Source of the DNA: Fortiea contorta PCC 7126
GTDB lineage: Bacteria; Cyanobacteriota; Cyanobacteriia; Cyanobacteriales; Nostocaceae
Assembly (NCBI RefSeq): GCF_000332295.1
Contig: NZ_KB235930.1
Coordinates: 5,144,104 to 5,208,103 of the forward strand
Direction: 5' to 3'
DNA length: 64,000 nucleotides
The notes beneath the pieces were generated by a model. That model ran no database searches, was not told where the DNA came from, and saw nothing but the letters and a program-made list of their open reading frames with translations. Made by a program: the position numbers and the translations under genes. Positions within the stretch are counted from its first letter, which is position 1, and every line of letters begins with the position of its first letter. Shown in pieces: positions 43,142-52,800 of the stretch.

Positions 43142-44209
43142 TTACCTTTGCTCAACATCAACAGCAGCAAGAAGCGAAGGAAAGTTGTGAGCATTCGGTG
43201 AATGCATTGCCTGAATTCCCAAATTAGCGCGATTAATTAAATCTGCACTCGTAGGAATAACATGACCAACTCCATCCAAAACTGATTGATTAAAATTGAA
43301 TCCATTCAAGTTAAACGCCATCGTACTTACACCTAGCGCTGTAAACCAAATTCCAATAGTTGGTAGCAGCACCAACCAAAGATGGATAGTACGTTTACTA
43401 CCCACAGCCAAGCTACGAAAGGTTAAGCGTCCGAAGAAAGCAGCATGACTGGCAAATAAGTTGTAAGTTTCTGCCTCCTGACCAAATTTATATCCAGCAT
43501 TAGCAGATTCTATTTCGCTTGTCTCTCGTACCAAACTCGATGTGACTAAAGAACCATGCAACGCACTCAGCAAAGAACCACCAAAAACACCAGCAACACC
43601 CAACATATGAAAAGGATGCATCAAGATATTATGGTCAGCTTGGAAAGTCAGCATAAAGTGGAAAGTGCCGGTAATTCCTAAAGGCATTCCTTCAGAAAAA
43701 CTGCCTTGACCGATGGGATAGATAAGAAAAATGACAGTTGCAGCCGCAGCAGGAGCAGAAAAAGCAACAGGAACCCAAGGACGCATTCCTAGCCGATAAC
43801 TTAATTCCCACATCCGCCCTAGATAGCACCAAACACCGATAATAAAATGAAACACGATTAACTGGTAAGGGCCGCCGTTGTAGAGCCATTCATCGATATT
43901 TCCAGCTGACCAAAGCGGATAGAAATGCAGTCCAACCGCAGCAGAGGTAGGTATCACAGCAGCTGTGATGATATTGTTACCACCCAAGATTGAGCCTGTA
44001 ATTGGTTCCCGAATCCCATCCATATCTACAGCAGGTGCGACAGTAAAGGCCAGGATGAAACAAATAGCAGCTGCGAAGAGGGTAGGAATCATCAGCACCC
44101 CAAACCAGCCGATATAAATTCGATTATCCACGCTGGTAATCCAGTCACAAAAGTACTCCCAGCGCTTGGGTATCTCTAGTTCACGAGTCTGTTGAATGAT
44201 TTCGTTCAT
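43142..44209 (-). CDS. psbA: Divergent photosystem II D1 protein ('rogue' D1)
   Basis: 355 residues, clearly a D1 protein ([49 protein letters not shown]). TyrZ (Tyr164 here, Tyr161 in standard numbering), the chlorophyll ligand His201 (198), His193 (190) and the iron ligands His218 and His276 (215, 272) remain. Mn-cluster ligands are changed: Asp170 to Glu173, Glu189 to Asp192, Glu333 to Ser337 and Asp342 to Leu346, while His332 and His337 remain. Position 130 is Met and Ser264 of the QB site is Ala. It therefore cannot be expected to support normal water oxidation. This fits the rogue/sentinel class that gives PSII inactive in oxygen evolution. Residues 130-131 (Met-Trp) do not match what I recall for chlorophyll f synthase. 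Confidence 0.9.
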   Translation of the reverse strand: MNEIIQQTRELEIPKRWEYFCDWITSVDNRIYIGWFGVLMIPTLFAAAICFILAFTVAPAVDMDGIREPITGSILGGNNIITAAVIPTSAAVGLHFYPLWSAGNIDEWLYNGGPYQLIVFHFIIGVWCYLGRMWELSYRLGMRPWVPVAFSAPAAAATVIFLIYPIGQGSFSEGMPLGITGTFHFMLTFQADHNILMHPFHMLGVAGVFGGSLLSALHGSLVTSSLVRETSEIESANAGYKFGQEAETYNLFASHAAFFGRLTFRSLAVGSKRTIHLWLVLLPTIGIWFTALGVSTMAFNLNGFNFNQSVLDGVGHVIPTSADLINRANLGIQAMHSPNAHNFPSLLAAVDVEQR

Positions 44210-44358
44210 AATGCAAAATCAAGATTGTTAATTTTTTCAAGAAAGGTAGAAGGCAGAAGAGATAAATCCTTTCTCTGATTGATGAAATCCTATAGGCGAT
44301 GGTCGGGAGCCAGGGATTTCCATTGGTGTCAACTTAACGTGAAACCCTTTTTAAATAT

Positions 44359-44415
44359 GTAGTGCGAGCATCTTGCTCGCGTAACAGATAGCAGCGAGCA
44401 AGATGTTCGCACTAC
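44359..44415. repeat. Long hairpin repeat upstream of psbA
   Basis: 22-bp arms (44359-44380 and 44394-44415; core GCGAGCAAGATG / CATCTTGCTCGC) with one mismatch and a 13-nt loop. Just to the left, 44331-44350 carries the GGTGTCAACTTAACG terminus also seen in the element beside the CRISPR array. Confidence 0.7.
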
Positions 44416-44502
44416 AAAACAAATCTGCCAAATTGGGATGCACCCTCTCCATCAGAGAAGGTTTCGTACCCTTCTGCCTTTTTTAACCGAACACCATGTT
44501 CT

Positions 44503-44810
44503 TTTCATATTTATCTCATATTTATCTCATATTTATTTCATATTTATTTCATAACTTTACATAGCTTCATATTTATTTCAGTAGATGCCGGCAAAGAAAC
44601 CTGCAAAATCAAGAGTTTCTGGATGTAATACCAAAGTGATGATGTTGTTAGTTATTCTCATTTTTATTTCATTTTTATCCGCCTTATGGTAAGCTTTTTT
44701 AAAAATGAGAAAATTATGAAAACAAATAAAAGCAACTGACAGAAAAGATTATGAAAGAATTATGAAAAATTATTCGGATGTGGTATAAAAATTATGAGAG
44801 AATTATGAAA
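44503..44810 (+). promoter_or_regulatory. Cluster of phased TTTCAT-N5-TTTCAT operator repeats
   Basis: Hexamers TTTCAT or TCTCAT recur every 11 bp: five in a row at 44503-44552 (spacer ATTTA), a pair at 44565-44581 and a pair at 44656-44672. On the other strand come pairs ATGAGA/ATGAAA at 44705-44721, 44751-44767 and 44794-44810, all with 5-bp spacers. An 11-bp period puts each half-site on the same face of DNA, the layout for OmpR/PhoB-type response regulators. The copper regulator CopR of Synechocystis uses similar TTTCAT direct repeats, as I recall. They precede the multicopper-oxidase operon by 35 bp. Confidence 0.75.
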
Positions 44811-44844
44811 AATTATTTAATTCTTTAAATACCGTCCAAATATT

Positions 44845-45966
44845 ATGTCTGCGGAACCTAATTCAATTCGACGATCGCTACTAGGAGCCGGACTTTTGGG
44901 GGCTGGAACGCTGATAGGTAAGTTATTCCCCGGCGCTGCTTTTGCCCAATCGCCCTCTGAGAAGTCCACACCCTATCCAGCAAAAGGTATTGAAAATAAT
45001 GCAAAAATGCCCCATTTTGGCATGGTGCATGGGGGCAATATGATAATTGGGGAGGTCGATACGGCTCAGAACGGATTCGACCCGCGCAAAATGTTAACGG
45101 ATTGGGATACGGGTAAGGTTTCGCAGTTACCCAATGGTCAAACGCTGCGGGAATACGACATTGCTGTAGAAGAAAAAGAAATTGAAATTGCGCCCGGTGT
45201 GAAGTATCCAGCTTGGACGTATAACGGACGAGTTCCAGGGCCAACGCTGCGGGTAACGGAGGGCGATCGCATTCGGATTCGCTTCAAAAACCCTGGAAGT
45301 CATCTTCACACAATTCACTTTCACGGGATTCATTCGGCTCGTCAAGACGGCATTGCAGGCACACTCGAAGCGTCTCCAGGGCAGGAAGTGGTGTATGAAT
45401 TTGATGCTAAACCGTTTGGCTCTCATTTATACCACTGCCATTCTGTTCCCTTCAAGCGACATCTGCACAAAGGACTGTATGGGGCATTTATCATTGACCC
45501 CGATCCGAAAAAGCATCCCGACCAGCAAGAGGCGGCTAAATCTCGCCAACTGGGTACGCCTGAAAACGCCAAGTGGCAGGAGTTCGTCATGGTGATGAAT
45601 GCTTTTGACACCAACTTTGATGAGGAGAATGAAGTCTACGCGATCAACACGATTCCCTTCGAGTTTATGAAACGTCCGATTCAGATCGAGCGCGATCGCC
45701 CGATTCGGGTTTACCTGATCAACGTCATCGAATTCGACCCGATCAATTCTTTTCATCTCCACGCCAACTTTTTTGACTTCTACGATCACGGCACAACGCT
45801 CACGCCAACCCATCGCATGATCGATACAGTGATGATGGTGCAGGCACAGCGCGGCATTCTGGAGTTTTCTTTCAAAGACCATGAGCCGGGAAAATATATG
45901 TTCCATGCCCATCAGTCAGAATTTCTTGAATTAGGTTGGATGAGTGCATTTGAGGTGATGGCATGA
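44845..45966 (+). CDS. Two-domain multicopper oxidase
   Basis: 373 residues with a Tat-like signal (SIRRSLLGAGLLGAGTLIG). Copper-ligand motifs are the HTIHFHGIHS pair, then HLYHCHSVPFKRHLHKG. In the C-terminal domain they are NSFHLHANFF and the final YMFHAHQSEFLELGWM with the type-1 Cys-less His/Met pattern. The 373-residue size fits a two-domain oxidase rather than a three-domain CueO. It should act in the periplasm as a cuprous-ion or other metal oxidase. It overlaps the ZIP gene by 4 bp (ATGA), so they form an operon. Codon use is visibly richer in G+C than the neighbours, a sign of transfer. Confidence 0.85.
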   Translation: MSAEPNSIRRSLLGAGLLGAGTLIGKLFPGAAFAQSPSEKSTPYPAKGIENNAKMPHFGMVHGGNMIIGEVDTAQNGFDPRKMLTDWDTGKVSQLPNGQTLREYDIAVEEKEIEIAPGVKYPAWTYNGRVPGPTLRVTEGDRIRIRFKNPGSHLHTIHFHGIHSARQDGIAGTLEASPGQEVVYEFDAKPFGSHLYHCHSVPFKRHLHKGLYGAFIIDPDPKKHPDQQEAAKSRQLGTPENAKWQEFVMVMNAFDTNFDEENEVYAINTIPFEFMKRPIQIERDRPIRVYLINVIEFDPINSFHLHANFFDFYDHGTTLTPTHRMIDTVMMVQAQRGILEFSFKDHEPGKYMFHAHQSEFLELGWMSAFEVMA

Positions 45967-47123
45967 ATACAAAAAAACCTTGGCTTTGGGTCATTCTTCC
46001 CCTAGTGTTGATCTCTGCGTTGATTGGCATTTTTCTGACGACAAATCCGCTGGCATCGTTGCAAAGTGCTGCGCCACCTGTAGAAAAACTGACCGTAGAA
46101 CAGACAGTGCTAGATGAGAAGGGAATCTCTCTGTTAGTTCGCGCTGATGGCTCTGAACCGATGCAGATTGCTCAAGTGCAAATCGATGCAGCGTATTGGC
46201 AGTTTACGCAAGATCCTCCCGGTGCGTTGCCTCGGCTCTCTAGTGCCTGGATTCGGTTGCCGTACCCGTGGGTTGAGGGAGAAACCCATCACATTAATTT
46301 GTTGACCAATACAGGCGCAGGATTTGAACACGAAATTGCGATCGCCGTGCAAACCCCCACGATTTCGGTCAATCGCTTGCTTGCCTTTGCCTTATTGGGT
46401 TTGTATGTTGGCATTATGCCAGTTGGTTTGGGAATGCTGTTCTATCCAGCCTTGAAAGCTCTGAGTGGTCAGGGCATGAGGTTTCTATTGGCACTGACGA
46501 TCGGAATGTTGATTTACTTGTTTATCGATACGATCGTAGAAGCGACCGAAAAAGCAACCGAGGTGGCTGCTGCTTTTTCAGGCAGTACACTGGTTTGGGT
46601 GATTACTGCGGCTAGCTTCTTAGCAGTCTTTTTGATTGGCAGACGAGCAGGTAAAGCGCCAGAAGGAACTGAATTATCAACTTACCTGGCGTTAGGCATT
46701 GGAATTCACAACTTAGGAGAAGGATTAGCGATCGGGGCGGCTTTTGCAGTGGGAGAAGCTGCTTTAGGGTCGCTTCTAGTCATCGGATTTACGCTACACA
46801 ACATCACAGAAGGAATCGGCATTGCTGCTCCTCTGGTTGATCTGCGCCCAAAACTCAGAACTCTGCTCGGCTTGACGGCTTTAGCGGGTTTGCCTGCTGT
46901 GATTGGCACTTGGATCGGCGCGTTCGCATTTACTCCGATTTGGGCGGTGTTATTTTTGAGCATTGGCGCAGGAGCCGTGTTGCAGGTGATTGTTGAAGTG
47001 GGGTCATACTTGACACGCACTGCACAAAAGCAGGGTAGCTCGTGGCTGTCTCAAGCGAGTTTTGTTGGATTTGCTCTAGGTTTAGCCGTGATGTATGGAA
47101 CGGCGCTGTTGGTGAGTACTTAA
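45963..47123 (+). CDS. ZIP-family metal transporter with extra N-terminal domain
   Basis: 386 residues. A signal-anchor and periplasmic N-terminal domain (about 30-130) precede eight or so membrane helices. The ZIP metal-site motifs are present: GIHNLGEGLAIGAAFAVGEA and FTLHNITEGIGIAAPL (two HNxxEG units). ZIP proteins usually move Zn2+, Fe2+ or other divalent ions toward the cytoplasm. Coupling to a copper-oxidase-like gene suggests the pair handles one metal (oxidation state change plus transport). Direction and substrate are not certain from sequence. Confidence 0.85.
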   Translation: MNTKKPWLWVILPLVLISALIGIFLTTNPLASLQSAAPPVEKLTVEQTVLDEKGISLLVRADGSEPMQIAQVQIDAAYWQFTQDPPGALPRLSSAWIRLPYPWVEGETHHINLLTNTGAGFEHEIAIAVQTPTISVNRLLAFALLGLYVGIMPVGLGMLFYPALKALSGQGMRFLLALTIGMLIYLFIDTIVEATEKATEVAAAFSGSTLVWVITAASFLAVFLIGRRAGKAPEGTELSTYLALGIGIHNLGEGLAIGAAFAVGEAALGSLLVIGFTLHNITEGIGIAAPLVDLRPKLRTLLGLTALAGLPAVIGTWIGAFAFTPIWAVLFLSIGAGAVLQVIVEVGSYLTRTAQKQGSSWLSQASFVGFALGLAVMYGTALLVST

Positions 47124-47127
47124 ATCA

Positions 47128-47331
47128 ATGCCGCATAGCAGTGCCATTGCCTCTATCCTCTCAGGCTTAATCACGATTATCCTGACCTACCACAAGCCTT
47201 CCGCATACTGGAACAACGCGAGTCGAAAATTTTTTCGTCCCTTGATTGGCGATCGCGCCACTGCACTGCTGCACTATGCGATCGGTGCCGGATTAATTGC
47301 GATCGGCATCATCTTGCTGGATGCATCGTAG
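47128..47331 (+). CDS. Small membrane protein of the oxidase-ZIP operon
   Basis: 67 residues, starting 4 bp after the ZIP stop. Two hydrophobic segments (AIASILSGLITIILTY and ALLHYAIGAGLIAIGIILL) and a basic middle. G+C-rich codons like the two upstream genes. No family known to me. Confidence 0.6.
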   Translation: MPHSSAIASILSGLITIILTYHKPSAYWNNASRKFFRPLIGDRATALLHYAIGAGLIAIGIILLDAS

Positions 47332-47410
47332 TCGGTTGTCCTGAAATCAACCCTTCATGTTCGATGCGAAAAAACTTTTGGAATCTTTAAATCACCTGTA
47401 AGGACAAGCA

Positions 47411-48241
47411 ATGCTTAAACCTTTCTGGCAGGCTTCGAGGACGAGTTTTGCTTCTGTAGGTGCGGTCTTGATACTGTTTAGTCGTGCGGTTGCAACGGAA
47501 TTGCCTGGAGTTAGACCGACTCAACAATCGGTAAATTTGGTGACAAAACAATCGGCTCAATCTCTAAAAGAGAGTGATTTGCGTTTCTCTGCCTACAGCT
47601 TAAACGCGGCGGATCTCCAGCTTGATTCAACTTCTTTTGTATTGGATCAAAGTCAGTTTCACTTTTATAGTACCGCGCCTGAAACTCAAATTTCAGAGCC
47701 GATGCCCGATCATCGTTCCATCGTCCAGAATCTCGAAACAGAACTATCCGAAGCGAAGCTAGACAAAAGCCGTTACAACTTGTTCAACCCAACCCCTAGA
47801 AACTTGCTGCGGGAATTTGCCACCGATCGCCCTGATACCACAGAAAGCCCCTTCACCGTCGATGCCGGTCACTTTCAATTTGAAGCTGAATTAGTCAACT
47901 TTTCTCGCAGAGCCTCAGATGAAGACGGCAACACCACAGAAGATTTGCTATTCACCGCCACCAATCTCAAGGTTGGCTTACTCAACAACGTGGATCTGCA
48001 ACTGGTGGTTCAACCCTATTCGCGATCGCGCATCAAACTACGTGACAGCAACCGAGTCGAAGAAACGGCTGGTTTTGATGCACTCGTTGCTCGTGTGAAA
48101 GTCAACATTTACGGCAATGATGCGTTTGAAAAACCGGGCGCAACGGCTCTCGCGGTCATGCCGTTTATCAGCATTCCGACTGTCCAAGATGGGGTAGGAG
48201 GCAATTTTGTTGAGGGTGGACTAATTAGGCACTTGCTCTGA
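47411..48241 (+). pseudogene. Truncated outer-membrane transporter-like gene
   Basis: 276 codons. The sequence has an N-terminal signal, a long polar region, then RPDTTESPFTVDAGHFQFEA and LKVGLLNNVDLQLVVQPYSR, the start of a beta-barrel domain of the 'phenol MetA degradation/transporter' type. It stops at 48241 after VEGGLIRHLL, where relatives continue for most of the barrel. The 180 bp that follow (48242-48427) resemble no part of it. I read it as a gene cut by an insertion or deletion at about 48228. The 5' part still has the G+C-rich codon use of the transferred genes. Confidence 0.65.
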
Positions 48242-48427
48242 AAAAAGATACCAGCTGTCCCACCCAGATCCGCGACATACAACAAGCAATTAAGAACACG
48301 AGTGGTATAGGAATGAAAGCGGTCTCTCCTTAGCTGGGTTTGAAGCTTTAAACCGCTTAGGATGGATCTAGTCGAGAACAATCCCGTGCGTCTGTCTTGA
48401 TATGTTTTACACGGAGAAAATCAAGCT

Positions 48428-49111
48428 ATGAACTACATTTACTCTTCTGTTGCCATCCTGGGAATAACAACTAGCGTACTGAGTGGAATACCTGTTGCTG
48501 TCCATGCTGCACAGTCACCACAAACGCGTATTCAACAAATGAATTATCAGGAATATTATAACCAGGGTGTGCAAAAGCTTGAGCAAGGCAACTTCAACGG
48601 CGCGATAGAAGATTTTAGTTGGGTAGTACAGTTAAATCCCAAATACTACGAAGGTTTTTGTCTAAGAGGTTTGGCAAAGTCTCAATTAGGAGATTTTAAA
48701 GCAGCCGTTATTGACTTCGATCAAGCACTGCGATTAAATCCCAATCATACAGATGCTTACAATAGTCGGGGGACTGCTCATGCCGAACTAGGAAGCATTC
48801 AAGCTGCGATTACTGACTTTAACCAGGTAATAAAAATTGATCCGAAGTCTGTAGATGCTTACTACAATCGGGGCTTTTTGAATTATAAACAGGGAAATCA
48901 CAAGCTGGCGATCGCTGATTTTAATCAAGCACTACAAATCAACCCCAACTTAGCTGATGCTTACGGCAACCGAGGACTTGCTGAATATGCTTTAGGCGAT
49001 CGCAAAAGTGCTATTACCGATTTACAGCAAGCTGCAAGTCTGTTTCAACGGCAAGGAGATAGCCAGATGTATCAGCAAACACAAGCTCTCCTTAAACAGA
49101 TTCAGCAGTAA
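48428..49111 (+). CDS. Periplasmic TPR-repeat protein
   Basis: 227 residues. Signal peptide (residues 1-27, VAILGITTSVLSGIPVAVHA), then five TPR units each carrying the LNPNHTDAYNSRGTAHAELG-type consensus (about 40-205). A scaffold in the periplasm or inner-membrane face. It has been dropped between the truncated transporter gene and the pump operon, so it is unlikely to be part of either. Similar to many cyanobacterial TPR proteins. Confidence 0.75.
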   Translation: MNYIYSSVAILGITTSVLSGIPVAVHAAQSPQTRIQQMNYQEYYNQGVQKLEQGNFNGAIEDFSWVVQLNPKYYEGFCLRGLAKSQLGDFKAAVIDFDQALRLNPNHTDAYNSRGTAHAELGSIQAAITDFNQVIKIDPKSVDAYYNRGFLNYKQGNHKLAIADFNQALQINPNLADAYGNRGLAEYALGDRKSAITDLQQAASLFQRQGDSQMYQQTQALLKQIQQ

Positions 49112-49160
49112 GCAATTTTAAGACTCGAAATTAAGTAAAAATCATTTTTAATAAGTTTAT

Positions 49161-49195
49161 TTTAAGGGTGGGCAAGCAAAGCTTACCCTTAAATT
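49161..49195. terminator. Bidirectional terminator
   Basis: TTTAAGGGT (49161-49169) faces ACCCTTAAA (49185-49193) between the convergent TPR gene and lipoprotein gene, with T and A runs on the two sides. Confidence 0.65.
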
Positions 49196-49209
49196 TAGCC
49201 TAACTTAAA

Positions 49210-49713
49210 TTACTGATTAAAACTAAACCGACCGTTGACCTTTTCTGTGCCAATATCCGCAGTAACTTTCACTTGATATTGACCTGCCGCACCTCCATCC
49301 AGTTTAGCAGTATAGTGTTTACCATCAGCATCATATGTTAGGGGAACTGTCTTTTGTTTTCCATCTGGTGACTGAACATCAGCAGTAACTTTGGCATTTG
49401 GAACAGCTTGGTGTTTTTCGCCTGTTTGCAGATAAAAATCTAAGTGAGTTGCATTCCCTTTTTTCTCAGGCACAAACTCTAAGTGATATTTTCCTGCTTC
49501 AACGACTTGAGCATTTTTACCATGCGAGTCACCATGAGCAGATGTTTCAGTTTTGGCGGCTGGTTCGGTTTTGCTAGTATTTTCTGTAGAAGGACTAGAA
49601 GGATTACTACTGGACTCAGAAGCTTGATTACCACAAGCTCCCAAAAAAAGTAATCCTACACTGGCGAAAACAACAAAGCCTAATTTGAATGATTGCATTG
49701 ATTTACTCCTCAT
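49210..49713 (-). CDS. Lipoprotein of the RND pump operon (FixH/YtkA-like domain)
   Basis: 167 residues. Lipoprotein signal with lipid Cys27 (LLFLGACGNQ). A Ser/Thr/Glu-rich linker contains HGDSHG, a possible metal site. The C-terminal immunoglobulin-like domain (about 65-167, KYHLEFVPEKKGNATHLDFY, YQVKVTADIGTEKVNGRFSF) is of the type often found near metal-efflux pumps. It follows the pump gene by 95 bp on the same strand and is probably part of the same transcript. A periplasmic metal chaperone or pump accessory is inferred. Confidence 0.72.
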   Translation of the reverse strand: MRSKSMQSFKLGFVVFASVGLLFLGACGNQASESSSNPSSPSTENTSKTEPAAKTETSAHGDSHGKNAQVVEAGKYHLEFVPEKKGNATHLDFYLQTGEKHQAVPNAKVTADVQSPDGKQKTVPLTYDADGKHYTAKLDGGAAGQYQVKVTADIGTEKVNGRFSFNQ

Positions 49714-49808
49714 TGATTATTAGAAAAATTTCGCTCAATCCCATACGTAGTGCATGAATATCTCTACATTCCCAGGTGGATATCTGGGAAGAATTAATAA
49801 ATTAAGTG

Positions 49809-52800
49809 TCATACAACTGAACCTTGAGTAACATCAATTTCTTGTACTTGTGTAGTCTTTTTGGGAACCAAAAATTTACCAAATAGCGAATATAAAGCTG
49901 GTAAAACTAATAGTGTTAAAGCAGTGGAAGTAACCAAGCCACCTAACACTACTACAGCCAAAGGTTGTAAAATTTCCTTACCTGCACCAGAACCAATTAC
50001 TAGGGGAACCATACCTAGTGCTGACGAAAGTGCTGTCAGGAGAATCGCAACTAATCGTTCCATCGAACCATCAACAATTACTTGTTTGAGTGGTATTCCC
50101 TCTGCTAGTCGATTATTATAATTATCTACTAACAGCAATCCGTTGCGAGTAGCTACACCAAATAAAGTAATGAAACCAACCATTGAAGCGACGGATATGA
50201 TCCCACCACCTATAGCAACAGAAATTACACCGCCAATTAACGCTAGTGGCAAGTTAATCATAATCATTGCTGTGGCAGGAATTGACTTGACGGCAAAGTA
50301 AATCAGCACAGAAATTACTGCGAGTGCGATCGCTCCTGCAATTATCAATGTCTGCGTTGCTTGTTCCTGTGCCTGAAACTGACCGCCAAACTGCACATAG
50401 TAGCCTCCAGGTAGTTGAATTTGTTTAACGCGATCGCGTACATCTTTAATTACAGAACCCAAATCTTTTCCCGAAACGTTGGCAGAAACCACAATCAGCC
50501 GGGAAACATTTTCACGATTAATGGTACTTGGCCCCGTGCCATAATCAACTTTAGCAACCTGGGATAAGGGAATTTTCTGCCCGTTGGGTGTATCTACCAA
50601 CAAGTTACCAATCACGTCTAAATTGTTACGATAGCGCTCTTGCAACCACACGACGAGATTAAACGTTTGTTGCTTCTCCAGCACTTGGGAAACTGCTTTA
50701 CCGTTCAGTCCAGTCTCTATGGTTTCTGCCAGTTCTCCCACAGTTAACCCATAACGAGCGGCTGCATCGCGGTCAAATTGAATTTGGATTTGTTTAACCG
50801 GGACTTGGGGTTCAAGTTGCAGATCCACAATGCCGGGAATACCACTCATGGCGGATTGTACCTGTTTACCAATGGTACGGAGTTGTTCAAGTTCGGGTCC
50901 GTAGATTTTAACAGCGATCGCACTTCTGACTCCTGATAAAATTTCATCCATGCGGTGTGAGATAAACCCGCCAATATTGGTTGCAACACCAGGAAGTTTT
51001 TCAAGCTCTTTACGGAGTACTTCAACAGTCTTCTCTCGATCCTTTCCTCCTTCTTCACTAATTTGCACATCCAACTCACCAAAGTTTACCCCTGCCACAT
51101 CCGGGTCTCCTTGAGCAAACCCAGAGCGAAACGCAATGGTATCGAAACGCTGATCCTTTTTGAGGGCATCCATCACCGCTAAAGCTGCTTGGTCAGTTGC
51201 ATTCAGGGATTCACCGGGTAAAAGAATTATTGCATTGACCAAAGAGCGGTCTTGGAACTCTGGCAGGAAGACTTTTCCTAATCCAGGTAGAATTATCATA
51301 GATGCAACAAAAGCCGCAAGTGCAACTCCTAAAACTACCTGGGGGCGACGAATTGAAAATTTCAAGGCTGGACGATAAAATTGATGTACTTTGCGCTCTA
51401 GCCAAGTTTCCGTACTAGGTAAACGGCGATTTGCCAGTAGTAAGGCACATAGTGCTGGAGTCAGTGTTAATGCAACTAAGGTAGAAGCAAGAATCGATAG
51501 CAAATACGCCATTCCCATTGGTGTAAAAATGCGACCTTCTACCCCAGACAAAACAAAAATCGGTGCAAAGACTACTGCAATAATTACTGTAGAAAATAGA
51601 ACACTAACACGTACCTCTACTGAACCATCAAACACGACTTGTAAAGGATTTTTCGGGTTGTCTGCTATTTGGTTCTCCCTCAATCGGCGGTAAACGTTTT
51701 CCATATCAACGATGGCATCATCAACCACAGAACCAATAGCAACCACCAGTCCACCCAAGGTCATGGTGTTAATGCCCTGTCCAGTCCAGCTCAGAATAAT
51801 CATCCCCAACAGTAACGACACAGGCAGCGCACTAAGGCTAATAATAACCGTGCGCCAGTTCATCAAGAAGATAATCAGAATAACTGAAACAATAATTACG
51901 CCATCCCGCAGGGCTTCCTCAACGTTTTTGACCGAAGCTTCAATGAATAAATTCTGGTCAAAGGTCTTAGTAAACTTGACATCCTTCGGTAGCCCTGGTT
52001 TAATCTCTTCCATTGCTGCTTCCACAGCTTTGACAACGGTGGGAGTGTCTGCCACAGGCTGCTTGGAGACAGTTAAAATTACCGCTCGTTTGCCTTGAAA
52101 TAGTCCATCTCCACGTCGCAGTGCTGGACCAATTTTGACCTCTGCTACCTGTTCTAGTAATACGGGTGTACCTTTCGTCGCCTTAATTACTGAACGCTTG
52201 AGCTTGTCAATCGACTCGATCCGCCCAATTCCCCGAATTAGCGTTTCTTGATCGGGAGTAATTAAAAATCCCCCCGGCACGTTGACGTTGGCATTCTGCA
52301 CTGCTTGGGTGACTTCTGGCAAGGATACATTGTAGGCTTTAAGCTTATCTGGGTCAACCAAAACTTGATACTGTCGCTCATCCCCACCGTAGAGAAATAC
52401 GTTACTCACCCCTGGTACAGCCAGCAAGCGATTTCTTACATCCCAGTTGACAATGCGCCACACCTCCATCATGTCAGTGCTTTCAGCAGAAAAAGCGTAT
52501 TTGACAGCCCATCCCAAGGGCGAGTTAACAGGCAGAATTTCTGGCTGCTCAACCCCTTGTGGCAGTTGCGCCCTTTGTAATCGCTCTGTCACCAGTTGAC
52601 GCGCACGGTATATATCAGTGTCCCAGCTAAAGACGGCTTTAATTGCAGAAATTCCCACAGCGGAAGCGGAGCGAAGCGATTCTAGTCCAGGCGTTCCGTT
52701 AATCGCGCTCTCAATCGGGCGAGTCACCAAAGACTCGATTTCTTCTGGTGCTAAACCGGAAGCTTGAACTTGAATTTCTACTTGGGGAGGAGCAAAGGCA

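Noticed and set aside
43142..44209. Chlorophyll f synthase (ChlF) as identity of the divergent D1
   Set aside because: ChlF is reported, as I recall, to need Gln130-Asp131. Here the pair is Met-Trp, and no other far-red cluster genes are present.
49861..52580. Several plus-strand open frames antisense to the RND pump
   Set aside because: Shadows of the long minus-strand pump gene with no codon or ribosome-site support.
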